Under the pieces are notes generated by a model. The model searched no databases, had not been told where the DNA came from, and worked only from the letters and a program-made list of their open reading frames with translations. The position numbers and the translations under genes were made by a program. Positions 1-10,900 of a DNA stretch of 64,000 nt are shown one piece after another (the first letter of the stretch is position 1; the number at the start of each line of letters is the position of its first letter). This stretch comes from Chondromyces crocatus. Lineage in GTDB: Bacteria; Myxococcota_A; Polyangia; Polyangiales; Polyangiaceae. The stretch spans positions 4,294,525 to 4,358,524 of the forward strand of contig NZ_CP012159.1 of NCBI RefSeq assembly GCF_001189295.1, in the 5' to 3' direction.

Positions 1-641
1 CGGTGTGGCTGTTGTCCCGCAGGACCGAGTTGTTCACCGAGCCCGAGGAGCCGCCGGCAAAGTAGACACCGTACGTGTTGTTGCGAAGCGTCGCGTAGTT
101 CACGGACGCCGCAGCGGTGCCAGCGAGATAGACCGCGTAGGTGTTGGTGTGACCCGTGACGGAGTTCAGGACGTGGGTCCCTTCGCTGAAGTAGAACCCG
201 TACCGCGCGTTCTGGATCTCGACGTTGTTGATCGCGAGCTGCGCGCTCGCCCCCTCGGCAACCACGCCGTACCAGAGCGCGGCCGTGGTCCCCGAGATCG
301 CGCGGAAGAGGATCGGGTTGGCCGCGGTCCCGTTCAGGTTCATCGTCCCGCGCACCGTCACCTCGACCTGAGAGGTGTCCTGGCCGGTGCCTTGCGCGTC
401 CGACGTGCTGACGTGCACCTGGACGCCCGCCTCGATCGTGAGCGTCGAGCCGGCCGGGATCACGATGTCGCCTTGTACCCGGTAGGGGCTCCCCGCGAGG
501 GTCCAGGTCTGGTTGATGATGTTCCCGCCGGGAATGGTCGTCTGGGCCAAGGCATTGCCCGTCAGACCGACCAGCAATGCCACCGTACAGAGCAGACCGA
601 ACAGGAAGGCGGAAAGCGCGGAGTGGCGCTTCAAAAGCATG
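1..641 (-). CDS. Secreted beta-helix repeat protein, N-terminal part (cut by window edge)
   Basis: Partial gene: the start codon is at 641 and the frame runs off the left edge. The first 213 residues begin MLLKRHSAL and contain a signal peptide with an AxA cleavage site before QTTIPGG. Short parallel beta-helix turns follow, with repeated N-N-T-x-G-V-Y-F rungs like pectate-lyase folds. It is a close paralogue of the three complete genes at 1043-11443. From their layout I infer that the missing part holds more beta-helix, CGDG/CDDGN cysteine repeats and a MYXO-CTERM-like tail. A GAGGAG ribosome site lies 5 bases before the ATG. Role inferred: cell-surface or secreted binding protein; no catalytic motif is visible. 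Confidence 0.85.
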
Positions 642-715
642 AGAGCTCCTCGAAGAATGTACAGGGGGGCGGGGTGCGCGGTGCGGGTGCGTACGCGGAC
701 CACGATCGACCGGCG

Positions 716-744
716 ACCCTATTCCAGCAGTCAATCGTGTGCAA
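716..744 (-). promoter_or_regulatory. Predicted promoter of the first beta-helix gene
   Basis: Read on the minus strand, TTGCAC (739-744) and TAGGGT (716-721) are separated by exactly 17 bases. The same arrangement, with nearly the same flanking sequence, lies upstream of the paralogue starting at 4768 and, less conserved, before the two other paralogues. The predicted 5' leader is about 65-70 bases. The assignment rests on this four-way comparison. Confidence 0.55.
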
Positions 745-823
745 CGACGATGGCCCTGCTCGAACGCCAGAGAACGCGCATGCACCGGCCTGAAGGCATG
801 GCGGTGCCATGGGGTATGCCGGA

Positions 824-958
824 GAGCAGGGCGCAGCCCGTACGGTGTGCCGGGGAGCAGGGCGCAGCCCGTACGGTGTGCCGGGGAGCAGGGCGCAGCC
901 CGTACGGTGTGCCGGGAAGCAGGGCGCAGCCCGTACGGTGTGCCGGGGAGCAGGGCGC
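824..958. repeat. 31-bp tandem repeat array (spacer of 642-1042)
   Basis: Unit starts at 824, 855, 886, 917 and 948 give four nearly perfect 31-bp copies and a truncated fifth. The unit reads GAGCAGGGCGCAGCCC followed by GTACGGTGTGCCGGG and contains the 8-base palindrome CCGTACGG. It sits between the stop of the 1043-4768 gene and the promoter of the next paralogue. The remainder of this 401-base spacer holds that promoter and nothing else I recognise. Confidence 0.9.
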
Positions 959-1042
959 GAGTTCGTGGAATACGAGGTCATTGGAAGGCGCACGCAGGGA
1001 GTGCGGCGCCTTCCTGTGGGTCAGCGTCGAGCGAGAGGAATC

Positions 1043-4000
1043 TCAGGCGGCGCGCTTCACCCGCCGCCGTCGCCCGACCATGGCCGCCAGGCCGCCCAGC
1101 AGCAGCAGCGCGCTTCCTTGCGAGGTGCTCTCGCCGCCTGCGGCGCGGCACCCGCAGCCGCCATCGTCCTCGGCAGCCCCGTCACCACCGCTGGTCGAGC
1201 CCCCGGATCCACCGAGCCCAGCGCCTCCGTTGCCACCGGCACCACCGAAGCCGCCACCAGCGCCCCCGAAGCCGCCACCAGCGCCACCGAAGCCGCCAGC
1301 CCCCCCGAAGCCGCCACCGGCGCCCCCGAAGCCGCCACCGGCGCCCCCGAAGCCGCCACCGGCGCCCCCGAAGCCGCCACCGGCGCCCCCCTGGCCTTCA
1401 CTCGTGCAGTCGGCGGCGCAGCCGTCCCCGCTCTCGTCGTTGCCGTCGTCGCATTCCTCGACCCCCTCCTGGACGAAGCCATCACCGCAGGTGGCCTCGA
1501 CGCAGCCCTCGACGCACTCGTCGGTGTCGTCCTGGTTGCCGTCGTCGCACTCCTCGACCCCATCCCGGACGAAGCCGTCGCCGCAGATAGCGAGCATGCA
1601 GGTGTTCAAGCAGGCGTCGTTGTTGCTCTGGTTGCCGTCGTCGCAAGCTTCCCCCGCCTGTACCACCCCGTCTCCACAGGTGGGTAGCGAGCAGTTGTTG
1701 CGACAATCGTCATTGTCGATCTCATTGCCGTCGTCACAGGCCTCGACGCCGGTCTGAACGAAGCCATCACCGCAGCTGGCATTGGTGCAGGTGTTCAAGC
1801 AGGCGTCGTCGTTGCTCTGGTTGCCGTCATCGCACTGCTCGACGCCGGTCTGGACGAAGCCATCACCGCAGCTGGCAGGCACGCAGGTATTCAAGCAAGC
1901 GTCGTTGTTGCTCTGGTTGCCGTCATCGCATTGCTCGACGCCGGTCCTGACGAAACCATCACCGCAGCTGGCAGGCACGCAGGTATTCAAGCAAGCGTCG
2001 TTGTTGCTCTGGTTGCCGTCATCGCATTGCTCGACGCCGGTCCTGACGAAACCATCACCGCAGCTGGCATTGGTGCAGGTGTTCAAGCAGGCGTCGTCGT
2101 TGCTCTGGTTGCCGTCGTCGCACTGCTCGACGCCGGTCTGAACGAATCCGTCGCCGCAGCTGGCATTGGTGCAGGTGTTCAAGCAGGCGTCGTCGTTGCT
2201 CTGGTTGCCGTCGTCGCACTGCTCGACGCCGGTCTGAACGAATCCGTCGCCGCAGGTCGCCGCCATGCAGGTGTTCAAGCAGGCGTCGTCGTTGCTCAGA
2301 TTGCCGTCATCGCACTGCTCGACGCCGATCTGGACGAAGCCATCGCCACAGGTGGCGTGGACGCAGGTGTTCAAGCAGGCATCGGTGTTGCTCAGGTTGC
2401 CGTCGTCGCACTGCTCGACACCGGTCCTGACGAAGCCGTCGCCGCAGAAGGCGGGGACACAGGTGTTCAAGCAAGCGTCGTTGTTGCTCTGGTTGCCATC
2501 GTCGCACTGCTCGACACCAGCCTGCACGAACCCGTCGCCGCAGGTCGCCACCATGCAGGTGTTCAAGCAAGCATCGGTGTTGCTCTGGTTGCCGTCATCG
2601 CACTGCTCGGGACCGTTCGCGATCCCGTCCCCGCAATGCGGTCCGAGCCCGCTGCAGTCGGACAGACACCGGCCGTACTGCCCGTTCTGCGCCCCGTCGT
2701 CGCAGACCTCGCCTGGCCCCACCGCGCCATCGCCGCACACGGATGGGCCGACGAACTCGTAGGCGCCCATGTCGAAGGCGGGGCCGTTGACGCCATCGCC
2801 GTCCAGCGGCCTCGCGTTTCCGTCGAAATCCGTGTCCGGCGCGCCCGAAGATGTCCCCGTGTCGATGCACGGACTCGTGGACTGGAGCCGGAGATCGCTC
2901 GCGCTCACGTACTGCGGGTTGGCCGAGATCGTCCCAGCTCCTGCTGCGACGCCGGTATAGTTGGGCGAGTTGCTCCACACGTCGGAGTACGTGACGCTGA
3001 CGGTGGGGTTCCCGGAGCTCGTGTAGCGAAAGATCCCGGTACCGTTGTTGGTGACGATGCTGTTGGTGACGTGCACCGCCAGCGTCGTGTTCGCCCCTGC
3101 ATGCACATACAAGCCGTAGGTGGCGTTGGCGTAGACGGTACTGTTGATCACGCGGACGGTGCTGCTCACCGCATTGCCGATGAAGGTGTAGACGCCGGTG
3201 TTCGTGTTGTTGCGGATCACCGAGTTGACGACCGAGCCCGAGGCGCCGTTCGTGAAGAAGGCCCCGTAGGTGTTGTTCTCGAGCCGCGAGCGGGTCACCG
3301 AGGCCGTCGAGGTGCCCATGACATGGACCCCATACGAATTGTTCTGGGCCGTCAGGGCGTCGACGACATGGCTCGGGTTGTTGATGTGCAGACCGTATCG
3401 GGAGCGGCGGATCGTGATGTGCGACGTCACGCTCCCCGTCGAGGTCGGTCCGATGTTGACGCCCCACCAGGAGGGCGTGGCGGAGCCTGCGGACTCGAAG
3501 ATGATTGGCTGGGTCAGGGTCCCCGCGGCGAGGAGCCGCCCCTGCACCTCCAGCTCGCCAAGGGCCGGGTCCTCTCCAGCGCCCATCGCGTCGGTCGTCG
3601 CGAAGCGCAGTGTCGTCCCTGGCTGCAAGGTCAACGTCACGCCGGGGGCGACGATGAGGTCACCCGTGACCGTGTACGGCGATCCCGATGCGTCGAGCGT
3701 CCGGTCGTCCCAGAGCACGCCCAGCAGGCCGGTCGTGGGATCCCCCGTGTACGGGAGCGCGCCGATGTCGCCACCCGTGTCGGAGGCGAAGCGCGCAGGA
3801 GAGTTCGACGTGAGGCGCAGGTTCGACGCGCTCACGTACAGCGGGTTGGTCTGGAGCAGCCCCGCCCCTGAGGTGATGCCTCCGGTCGTGTTGGTCGTGT
3901 TCCCCCAGACATTGGAATAGGTGAGGCTGACAGAAGGGTTTCCGGTGACGGTGTAGCGAAGGAGGCCGGTGCCGTTGTGCGTGACGATGCTGTTCCTGAC

Positions 4001-4768
4001 AGCGAAGTTCAGCGAGGCCGAGGGCGCAGCTTGCACGTAGATCCCGTGCGTGGTGTTCGCGTACAGCGTGCAGCCGAGCACGCTGATGGTGCTCTGCGCG
4101 TCGCCGGTGATCTGGCTGTAGATGCCGGTGTTGGTGTTGTCCCGGAGGATCGAGTGGTTCACCGAGCCCGAGGAGCCACCCGTGAAGTAGACGCCGTGGG
4201 TGTTGTTGTTGAATGTCGCGTGATTCACCGTCGCCGTTGCCGTGCCGGTGACATGAACCGCCTGGGTATTGTACTGGCCGGAGACGTGATTCAGGACGTG
4301 GCTGCCTTCACTGAAGTGGAACGCATACCGCGCATTCTGGATGTGGACGTGGCTCACGTTGAGCTGAGCGCTCGCTCCATCGGTCAGAACGCCGTACCAG
4401 AGCGATGGTGTCGTGCTGTTCGAGGTCGCCCGGAAGCGGACCGGACTGGCCGCCGTGCCGTTCAGGTTCAGCGTTCCGCGCACCGTCACCTCGACCCGAC
4501 CGGAGTCCAGGCCGCCGCTTTGCGCGTCCGTCGGGGTGACGTGGACCTCGACGCCTGCCTCGATCGTGAGCGTCGAGCCAGCCGGGATCACGATGTCGCC
4601 TTGCACCCGGTAGGGGCTCCCCGCGAGCGTCCAGGTCTGGTTGGCGATATTTCCGCCAGGAATGGTCGTCTGGGCCGAGGCATTGCGGGTCAGACCGACC
4701 AGCAATGCCACCGCACACAGCAAGCCGAAAAAGAAGGCGGAAAGCGCCGAGCTGCGCTTCAAAGGCAT
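1043..4768 (-). CDS. Secreted beta-helix protein with 14 DUF4215 cysteine repeats and MYXO-CTERM-like tail
   Basis: 1241 residues from the ATG at 4768, which has GAGGAG 5 bases upstream and matches the start of its paralogue; an in-frame start 19 codons earlier lacks this support. Order of parts: a signal peptide ending ASA before QTTIPGG; two pectate-lyase-like parallel beta-helix modules, each closing with a D-I-G-A or D-M-G-A-Y-E segment of the choice-of-anchor type; 14 cysteine repeats of about 32 residues (pattern [17 protein letters not shown] then C-x3-C); a long Gly-Ala linker; and a tail with GGCGC, a hydrophobic helix and RRRR. The tail resembles the MYXO-CTERM sorting signal (established family), implying surface display after processing. 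The ligand is unknown. Confidence 0.93.
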   Translation of the reverse strand: MPLKRSSALSAFFFGLLCAVALLVGLTRNASAQTTIPGGNIANQTWTLAGSPYRVQGDIVIPAGSTLTIEAGVEVHVTPTDAQSGGLDSGRVEVTVRGTLNLNGTAASPVRFRATSNSTTPSLWYGVLTDGASAQLNVSHVHIQNARYAFHFSEGSHVLNHVSGQYNTQAVHVTGTATATVNHATFNNNTHGVYFTGGSSGSVNHSILRDNTNTGIYSQITGDAQSTISVLGCTLYANTTHGIYVQAAPSASLNFAVRNSIVTHNGTGLLRYTVTGNPSVSLTYSNVWGNTTNTTGGITSGAGLLQTNPLYVSASNLRLTSNSPARFASDTGGDIGALPYTGDPTTGLLGVLWDDRTLDASGSPYTVTGDLIVAPGVTLTLQPGTTLRFATTDAMGAGEDPALGELEVQGRLLAAGTLTQPIIFESAGSATPSWWGVNIGPTSTGSVTSHITIRRSRYGLHINNPSHVVDALTAQNNSYGVHVMGTSTASVTRSRLENNTYGAFFTNGASGSVVNSVIRNNTNTGVYTFIGNAVSSTVRVINSTVYANATYGLYVHAGANTTLAVHVTNSIVTNNGTGIFRYTSSGNPTVSVTYSDVWSNSPNYTGVAAGAGTISANPQYVSASDLRLQSTSPCIDTGTSSGAPDTDFDGNARPLDGDGVNGPAFDMGAYEFVGPSVCGDGAVGPGEVCDDGAQNGQYGRCLSDCSGLGPHCGDGIANGPEQCDDGNQSNTDACLNTCMVATCGDGFVQAGVEQCDDGNQSNNDACLNTCVPAFCGDGFVRTGVEQCDDGNLSNTDACLNTCVHATCGDGFVQIGVEQCDDGNLSNDDACLNTCMAATCGDGFVQTGVEQCDDGNQSNDDACLNTCTNASCGDGFVQTGVEQCDDGNQSNDDACLNTCTNASCGDGFVRTGVEQCDDGNQSNNDACLNTCVPASCGDGFVRTGVEQCDDGNQSNNDACLNTCVPASCGDGFVQTGVEQCDDGNQSNDDACLNTCTNASCGDGFVQTGVEACDDGNEIDNDDCRNNCSLPTCGDGVVQAGEACDDGNQSNNDACLNTCMLAICGDGFVRDGVEECDDGNQDDTDECVEGCVEATCGDGFVQEGVEECDDGNDESGDGCAADCTSEGQGGAGGGFGGAGGGFGGAGGGFGGAGGGFGGAGGFGGAGGGFGGAGGGFGGAGGNGGAGLGGSGGSTSGGDGAAEDDGGCGCRAAGGESTSQGSALLLLGGLAAMVGRRRRVKRAA

Positions 4769-4840
4769 GAAAACTCCTCGAAGGATGGGCGGCGTGACGC
4801 TCATGGGATCACGAGGGCGGACCACGACGGCCGACCGGCG

Positions 4841-4869
4841 ACCCTATTCCAGCAGTCGATCCTGCGCAA
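4841..4869 (-). promoter_or_regulatory. Predicted promoter of the second beta-helix gene
   Basis: On the minus strand TTGCGC (4864-4869) lies 17 bases before TAGGGT (4841-4846). About 90 bases around it are nearly the same as around the promoter at 716-744, so the two units share a duplicated control region. Confidence 0.55.
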
Positions 4870-4913
4870 TGAAGATGGCCCTCTCGAAGGCCAGAGGATG
4901 CACATGCGTTGCG

Positions 4914-5090
4914 CTTGAAAACGGAGCGCAGCGCATGTGCGGAGCCTGAAAACATGTTGCAGTGCATACGAGGAACCTGAAATCAGGTTGCAGCGCATAC
5001 GAAGGGGCTGAAGTCAGGTTGCAATCCATCCGCTGGGCCTGAAAACAGGGCACAGCCCATACGCCGGTCCTGAACCCCGGGCGCGAGGTC
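4914..5090. repeat. Degenerate 31-bp tandem repeat array (spacer of 4769-5188)
   Basis: Units start at 4914, 4945, 4976, 5007, 5038 and 5069, exactly 31 bases apart. The consensus is roughly CCTGAAAACAGG then TTGCAGCGCATACG. The fifth unit (CAGGGCACAGCCCATACG) is recognisably related to the repeat at 824-958. Several units contain the dyad CCTGA...TCAGG. Apart from these and the promoter, the 420-base spacer shows no gene. Confidence 0.85.
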
Positions 5091-5188
5091 GCTGGATCAC
5101 GAGGCCACGGGAAGACGTTTGCGGGAAGTGGAGCACCCGCCATGGCACCAGCGTTCCCCAGAGCATCCGCGTCCAGGTGAAGAGAGTC

Positions 5189-7690
5189 TCAGGCGGCGCG
5201 CTTCCCCTGTCGTCGCCGCCCGACCATCGCTGCCAGGCCGCCCAGCAGCAGCAGGGCGCTTCCCCCCTGCGAGCTGCTCTCGACGCCCGCTGCACGACAT
5301 CCGCACCCACCATCGTCCTCGGCAGCCCCGTCGCCGCCGCCGCTGTTCGAGCCTCCGGTCCCTCCGAGCCCAGCGCCACCGCTGCCCCCAGCGCCTCCGC
5401 CAGCGCCGCCAGCGCCGCCAGCGCCGCCAGCGCCGCCAGCTTCGCCAGCGCCGCCAGCGCCGCCAGCGCCGCCAGCGCCTCCGCCAGCGCCTCCCTGACC
5501 TTCACTCATGCAGTCGGCAGCGCAGCCATCCCCGCTGGCGGTGTTGCCATCGTCGCAGTCCTCGACGCCTTCCTGGACGAAGCCGTCGCCGCAGGCGGCT
5601 TCGACGCACCCCTCGACACACCCATCGGTGTCGTCCTCATTGCCGTCGTCACACGCCTCGACGCCCTCCTGGACGAACCCGTCACCACACGTCGCGAGGA
5701 TGCATGTGTTCAAGCAGCCGTCGTCGTTGCTCTGGTTGCCATCGTCGCAGGCTTCCCCCTGCTGCACCACGCCGTCGCCACAGCTCGGCAGCGCGCAGTT
5801 GTTACGGCAGGCATCGGTATCGATCGGGTTGCCGTCGTCGCACTGCTCGACGCCGACCTGCACGAAGCCGTCGCCACAGGTCGCGGTGACGCACGTGTTC
5901 AGACACGCATCGCCGTTGCTCTGGTTGCCGTCGTCGCACTGCTCGACGCCAGCCTGCACGAAGCCGTCGCCGCAGGTCGCGGTGACGCACGTGTTCAGAC
6001 ACGCATCGCCGTTGCTCTGGTTGCCGTCGTCGCACTGCTCGACGCCAGCCTGCACGAAGCCGTCGCCACAGGTCGCGGTGACGCACGTGTTCAGACAGGC
6101 ATCGCCGTTGCTCTGGTTGCCGTCGTCGCACTGCTCGACGCCAGCCTGCACGAAGCCATCGCCGCAGGTCGCGGTGATGCAGGTGTTCAGGCAGCCATCA
6201 TTGTTGCTCTGATTGCCATCGTCGCATTGCTCGACGCCGACCTGCACGAAGCCGTCGCCACAGGTCGCGGTGACGCACGTGTTCAGACAGGCATCGCCGT
6301 TGCTCTGGTTGCCATCGTCGCACTGCTCGACGCCCGACTGCACGAAGCCATCTCCGCAGCTTGCGGTGGTACAGGTATTCAGGCAGCCGTCATGGTTGCT
6401 TTGATTGCCATCGTCGCATTGCTCGACGCCGGCCTGCACGAAACCGTCGCCGCAGGTCGCCGTGACGCACGAGTTCAAGCAGGCATCGCCGTTGTTCTGA
6501 TTGCCATCGTCGCACTGCTCCGGACCATTCGTGATCCCGTCGCCACAGCGTGCTCCGGGCCCTCCGCAATCCGAGCGGCAATGACCATACTGCCCATTGA
6601 GCGGACCATCGTCACAGGCTTCGCCTGCACCCACGAGCCCGTCACCGCAGACTGGCGGCGCAGGGCGCTCGAAGGCGCCCATGTCGAACGCGGCTCCACC
6701 GACTCCATCCCCGTCCGCGGGCCGAGGACTCCCGTCGAAATCGTGGCTGGGCGCCCCCGTCGCCGTCCCCGCATCGATGCAAGCGCTCGTGGGCTGGAGC
6801 CGCAGGTTTCCCGGGGTCGCCACGTAGCGCGGATCGACCGAGAGGGTGCCCGTCCCCGCGGTGACCGCGGCGTAGTTGGCGATCGTGTTACCCCACACGT
6901 TCGAATGGGTGACGTTGACCGACGAAGGCCCGGAGCTGGAGCCCGAGTTGCGCTCGAGGCCCCTGGCGTTGCTCGTGATGATGCAGTTCGTGACGTTCAC
7001 GAGCACGCTGAAGCCGGTCGTCGCGCGCGTGTACACACCGCTGCTCGTGTTGGCGTGGATGGTGTTGTTCACGAGGTCGATGTTGCCCGCCGCGTTGCCA
7101 TCCCGGAGGATGAAGATGGCCGAGCTGTTGTTGCGGAAGACCGAGTTGGTCACCCTCCCCCAGGCGCCTCCACGAAGGTAAGCGCCGATCTGGCTGCTGT
7201 GGACCAGGAGGCCGTTCAGCGTGTGCTGGCCATCCATGAGGTAGAAGGCGTGCTGCGCGTGCCGCAGCTCGGCGTGCTGCACGTGCATCGAAGCCGTGGG
7301 CTCCTGCGCCACCAGCCCGTACCAGCGTCCTGACGTGTCAGCCGCGGCGGAGCGGAACACCACCGGCCTCGCCGCGGTGCCGTTCACGGTCAGCGTCCCG
7401 CGCACGATCAGCTCCACGAACTGCGCGGCCAGTCCGCTGTTCGTCGAGTCCGTCGTGGCGAAGCGGACCTCGGTGCCCGCCTCGATCGTCAGCGTCGCAC
7501 CGGCCGCGACCACGACGTCGCCCTGCACCGTGTAAGGGCTCCCTGCGGGGGTCCACGTCTGGTTGCCGAGGTTCCCCGCCGGGATCGTCGTCTGCGCCGC
7601 AGCGCTGCCCGAGAGCCCGACGAGCAGCGCGCACGACCACGGAAAACACAATGACGACCGCGTGGCTCGACGCTTCAGCATGCGACACAT
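5189..7690 (-). CDS. Secreted beta-helix protein with 12 DUF4215 cysteine repeats and MYXO-CTERM-like tail
   Basis: 833 residues; a start at the ATG at 7681 (MLKRRATR) is equally possible, and neither has a clear ribosome site. A signal peptide ends at [11 protein letters not shown]. One parallel beta-helix module (shorter than in the neighbours) closes with F-D-M-G-A-F-E. Twelve CGDG...CDDGN repeats follow, three of them almost identical, then a Gly-Ala linker and the GGCGCRAAG tail with a hydrophobic stretch and Arg/Lys cluster. The architecture matches the gene at 1043-4768 with one helix module fewer. Inferred location is the outer surface, anchored or released through the MYXO-CTERM-like tail. 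Confidence 0.93.
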   Translation of the reverse strand: MCRMLKRRATRSSLCFPWSCALLVGLSGSAAAQTTIPAGNLGNQTWTPAGSPYTVQGDVVVAAGATLTIEAGTEVRFATTDSTNSGLAAQFVELIVRGTLTVNGTAARPVVFRSAAADTSGRWYGLVAQEPTASMHVQHAELRHAQHAFYLMDGQHTLNGLLVHSSQIGAYLRGGAWGRVTNSVFRNNSSAIFILRDGNAAGNIDLVNNTIHANTSSGVYTRATTGFSVLVNVTNCIITSNARGLERNSGSSSGPSSVNVTHSNVWGNTIANYAAVTAGTGTLSVDPRYVATPGNLRLQPTSACIDAGTATGAPSHDFDGSPRPADGDGVGGAAFDMGAFERPAPPVCGDGLVGAGEACDDGPLNGQYGHCRSDCGGPGARCGDGITNGPEQCDDGNQNNGDACLNSCVTATCGDGFVQAGVEQCDDGNQSNHDGCLNTCTTASCGDGFVQSGVEQCDDGNQSNGDACLNTCVTATCGDGFVQVGVEQCDDGNQSNNDGCLNTCITATCGDGFVQAGVEQCDDGNQSNGDACLNTCVTATCGDGFVQAGVEQCDDGNQSNGDACLNTCVTATCGDGFVQAGVEQCDDGNQSNGDACLNTCVTATCGDGFVQVGVEQCDDGNPIDTDACRNNCALPSCGDGVVQQGEACDDGNQSNDDGCLNTCILATCGDGFVQEGVEACDDGNEDDTDGCVEGCVEAACGDGFVQEGVEDCDDGNTASGDGCAADCMSEGQGGAGGGAGGAGGAGGAGEAGGAGGAGGAGGAGGGAGGSGGAGLGGTGGSNSGGGDGAAEDDGGCGCRAAGVESSSQGGSALLLLGGLAAMVGRRRQGKRAA

Positions 7691-7747
7691 CCAGACGTGG
7701 GAGATAGACCTCGGGCACCGTCGACGGGACGGACCGAACCGGCGGCG

Positions 7748-7776
7748 AACCTAGGGGATGGGGAGGGAGGTCGCAA
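7748..7776 (-). promoter_or_regulatory. Predicted promoter of the third beta-helix gene
   Basis: On the minus strand TTGCGA (7771-7776) and TAGGTT (7748-7753) are 17 bases apart, as in the two paralogues to the left. The spacer sequence is different, so it is the hexamers and spacing that are conserved. Confidence 0.5.
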
Positions 7777-7837
7777 TGCGCTCGTCCCTTCCCGGAGCGT
7801 GATCCGCACGGCGTCGTGAGCGGTGGCCCACGGCGGG

Positions 7838-7945
7838 AGTCGCAGGAATGCAATTCGTGGAGGGGAGAGATGCAGGAATGCGATTCACGGAACGTGGAAT
7901 CGCAGGAATGCGATTCGAGGCCAGGGAGTCGCAGGAATGCGACCC
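7838..7945. repeat. ~30-bp tandem repeat (spacer of 7691-7960)
   Basis: Four copies of a unit containing GCAGGAATGCGATTC start at 7842, 7872, 7902 and 7931. GAAT-GCG-ATTC is a small dyad. The array sits immediately beyond the stop codon of the fourth paralogue, in the same position relative to the genes as the 31-bp arrays of the two previous spacers. Confidence 0.85.
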
Positions 7946-7960
7946 CCCTCGCGTCGAGGC

Positions 7961-10900
7961 TCAGGCAGCCTGTCGATTGCGCCGCTGCCGTCGCGCGATC
8001 ACCGCCGCGAAGCCAGCGAGGACCAGCAGCGCCTGCCCTTGCGCACCGCCCTCGGATCCTGCGACCCGGCACCCGCAGCCGCCATCGTCCCCGGCGCTGC
8101 CATCGCCTGCCGCGCCCGAACCGCCCACGCCGCCGAGGCCAGCGCCGCCCGCGCCCGGGTTCTCGCCACCTTCGCCGCCCTGTCCCGGGCCACCGCCGCC
8201 GACATTTCCGCCAGCGCCCCCTGCGCCGCCAGCGCCTGGCTCATCGCCACCGGCGCCACCCATGCCGCCGCCGCCGACGCCGCTCTGTCCCTCGCTCAGG
8301 CAAGCCGCGCTGCACCCGTCACCGTCGACGGTGTTCCCGTCGTCGCACTCCTCGACCCCGGCCTGCACGAACCCATCACCGCAGGTGGCGATCTCGCAGG
8401 TGTTCAGGCACGCGTCGTCGTTGCTCTGGTTGCCGTCGTCGCACGCCTCGACGCCCTCGCGGACGACGCCGTCACCGCAGGTGGCCAGCCTGCACGTGTT
8501 CAAGCAGCCATCGTTGTTGTTCGCGTTCCCGTCGTCGCACTGCTCGGGCCCGTTGGTGATCCCGTCCCCGCAGCTCGGCCCTGGCCCCGAGCAGTCGGCG
8601 CGGCAGTAGCCGTACTGCCCGTTCATCGCCCCATCGTCGCAGGCCTCGCCCTGGCCGATCAGCCCGTCACCGCACACCGAAAGCCCTGCGTACTCGTACG
8701 CCCCCATGTCGAATTGCGCCCCGCCCAGCCCGTCTCCGTCCAGAGGCCGCGGGTTCCCGTCGAGGTCCGCGGTCGGCGCGCCCACGGCGGTCCCCGCGTC
8801 GATGCACAGGCTGGAGCCCTGGAGCCGCAGGTCCGTCGGCTCGGCCGCGAACTGCGGGTTCACCGAGATGCACCCGGTCCCTGCCGACGTGCCGGAGTAG
8901 TTGGAGCCGCTGTTCCCCCACACGTTCGAGTAGGTGACGTCGACGGTCGTCGTGCCCGACGACGCGAAACGGTACACCCCGACCGAGTTGCCGATGACGA
9001 TGCTGTTCTTGACGTTGACGGTCAGGTTCGCACCGCTCGCTCCGCGTGCGTTCACCCCGTAGCCCGTGTTGCCGTAGAGCGTGGCGTTGATGATGTCGAC
9101 GGTCTTGGTCCCGCTCGCATTGATTGCGACGTAGATGCCGTCGTTCGAGTTGTCGCGGATGAGCGCATTGGTCACCACGCCGCGCCCTTCGCCCGTGAAG
9201 TACACGCCGTTGGTGTTCCCGTGGGCCGTCAATCCGTTGATGACCTGCACGCCGGCTTCGAGCCAGATCCCGTAGGTCGCCCTGGAGACCACCGCGTTGA
9301 AGAACGAGCTGCCCGTCGAGGTGGCCGCGAGCTGGATCCCCCACCAGGAGCCCGGGCTCGATCCCGTCGAGTCGATGGTCACCGGCTGCGCGCGCGTCCC
9401 CGCCGCGTTCAGCGTGCCGCGCACGATCAGCTCGCCGCGGTTCGTGTTCGTCCCCGAGACCATCGCGTCCGTCGTCGCGAAGCGCAGCGTGGCGCCGGGT
9501 TGCAGCCGCAAGGTCACCCCCGGGGCGACGGTGAGGTCGCCCGTGACCAGGTGAGGAGAACCCGCGGCGCCCAGGGTCAGGTCGTTCCAGAGCACGCCGA
9601 GCAGCCCCGTGGTCGCGTCGCCCGTGTAGGGCAGCGCGCCGATGTCCGTGTTCGTGCTGGAGGCGAAACGCGCCGGCGAGTTGGCGCTGAGCCTCAGGTT
9701 CGACGGCTCGTTCACGAACAGCGGGTTTGCCGAGAAGCTCCCGGTCCCAGCCGTGGTGCCGGAGTAGTCGCTCCCGCTGTTCGCCCACACGTTCGAGTGG
9801 GTGACGTCGACCGTGGTCGTCCCCGACGACGCGAAGCGGTACACGCCGACCGAGTTGCCGACGACGACGCTGTTCCTGACGTTGACGGTCAGGTTCGCGC
9901 CGCTCGCCCCGCGCGCGTTCAGCCCGTACCCTGTGTTCCCGTAGATCGTCGCGCCGGTGATGGTGACGCTCTTGGTCGAACCGCTGGCGATCCCGACGTA
10001 GATCCCGTCATTCGAGTTGTCGCGGAGGATCGCGTTGGTCACCGACCCTGCCCCGTCACCCGTGAAGTACACACCGTTGGTGTTCCCCTGGGCCGTCAGC
10101 CCGGTCAGCGTCTGTGTGCCGCTGTCGAGCCAGATCCCGTAGGTCGCCCTGGAGATCACCGCGTTCGCGAACGAGCTGCCCGTCGAGGTGGATGCGAGCT
10201 GGATCCCCCACCAGGAGCCCGGGCTCGAGCCGGTCGAGTCGATGGTCACCGGCTGGCTGACCGTCCCCGAAGCATTCAGCGTCCCTCGCACGATCAGCTC
10301 GCCGCGGCTCGTGTTCGTCCCCGAGACCATCGCGTCCGTCGTCGCGAAGCGCAGCGTCGTCCCCGGCTGCAACGTCAGCGTCACGCCGGGGGCCACCGTG
10401 AGATCGCCCGTGACCAGGTGAGGAGAACCCGCGGCGCCCAGGGTCAGGTCGTTCCAGAGCACACCGAGCAGCCCCGTCGTCGCATCACCCGTGTAGGGCA
10501 GCGCGCCGATGTCCGTGTTCGTGCTGGAAGCGAAGCGTGCCGGCGAGTTGGCGCTGAGCCTCAGGTTCGACGGCTCGTTCACGAACAGCGGGTTTGCCGA
10601 GAAGCTCCCGGTCCCAGCCGTGGTGCCGGAATAGTCACTCCCGCTGTTCGCCCACACGTTCGAGTGGGTGACGTCGACCGTGGTCGTCCCCGACGACGAG
10701 AAGCGGTACACGCCGACCGAGTTCCCGACGACGACGCTGTTCCTGACATGGACGGTCAGGTTGGCGCCGCTCGCCCCGCGCGCGTTCAGCCCGTACCCGG
10801 TGTTGCCGTACAGCGTGCTCCCCACGACGTCGACGCTGGCCGTGCTGCCGGCGAGCACCCCGGCATAGATGCCGTCATTGCTGTTGTCCCGGATGACCGA

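Noticed and set aside
1400-2640. Nucleotide tandem repeats of ~96 bp as a separate repeat element
   Set aside because: These are the coding units of the DUF4215 cysteine repeats and are described with the gene.
824-5090. CRISPR array
   Set aside because: The 31-bp units follow each other directly without spacers, and no cas gene is present.
5377-8300. Ala/Gly-rich linkers as collagen-like or antifreeze domains
   Set aside because: They are simple GGAGG-type linkers between the cysteine repeats and the sorting tail, without Gly-x-y periodicity over a useful length.
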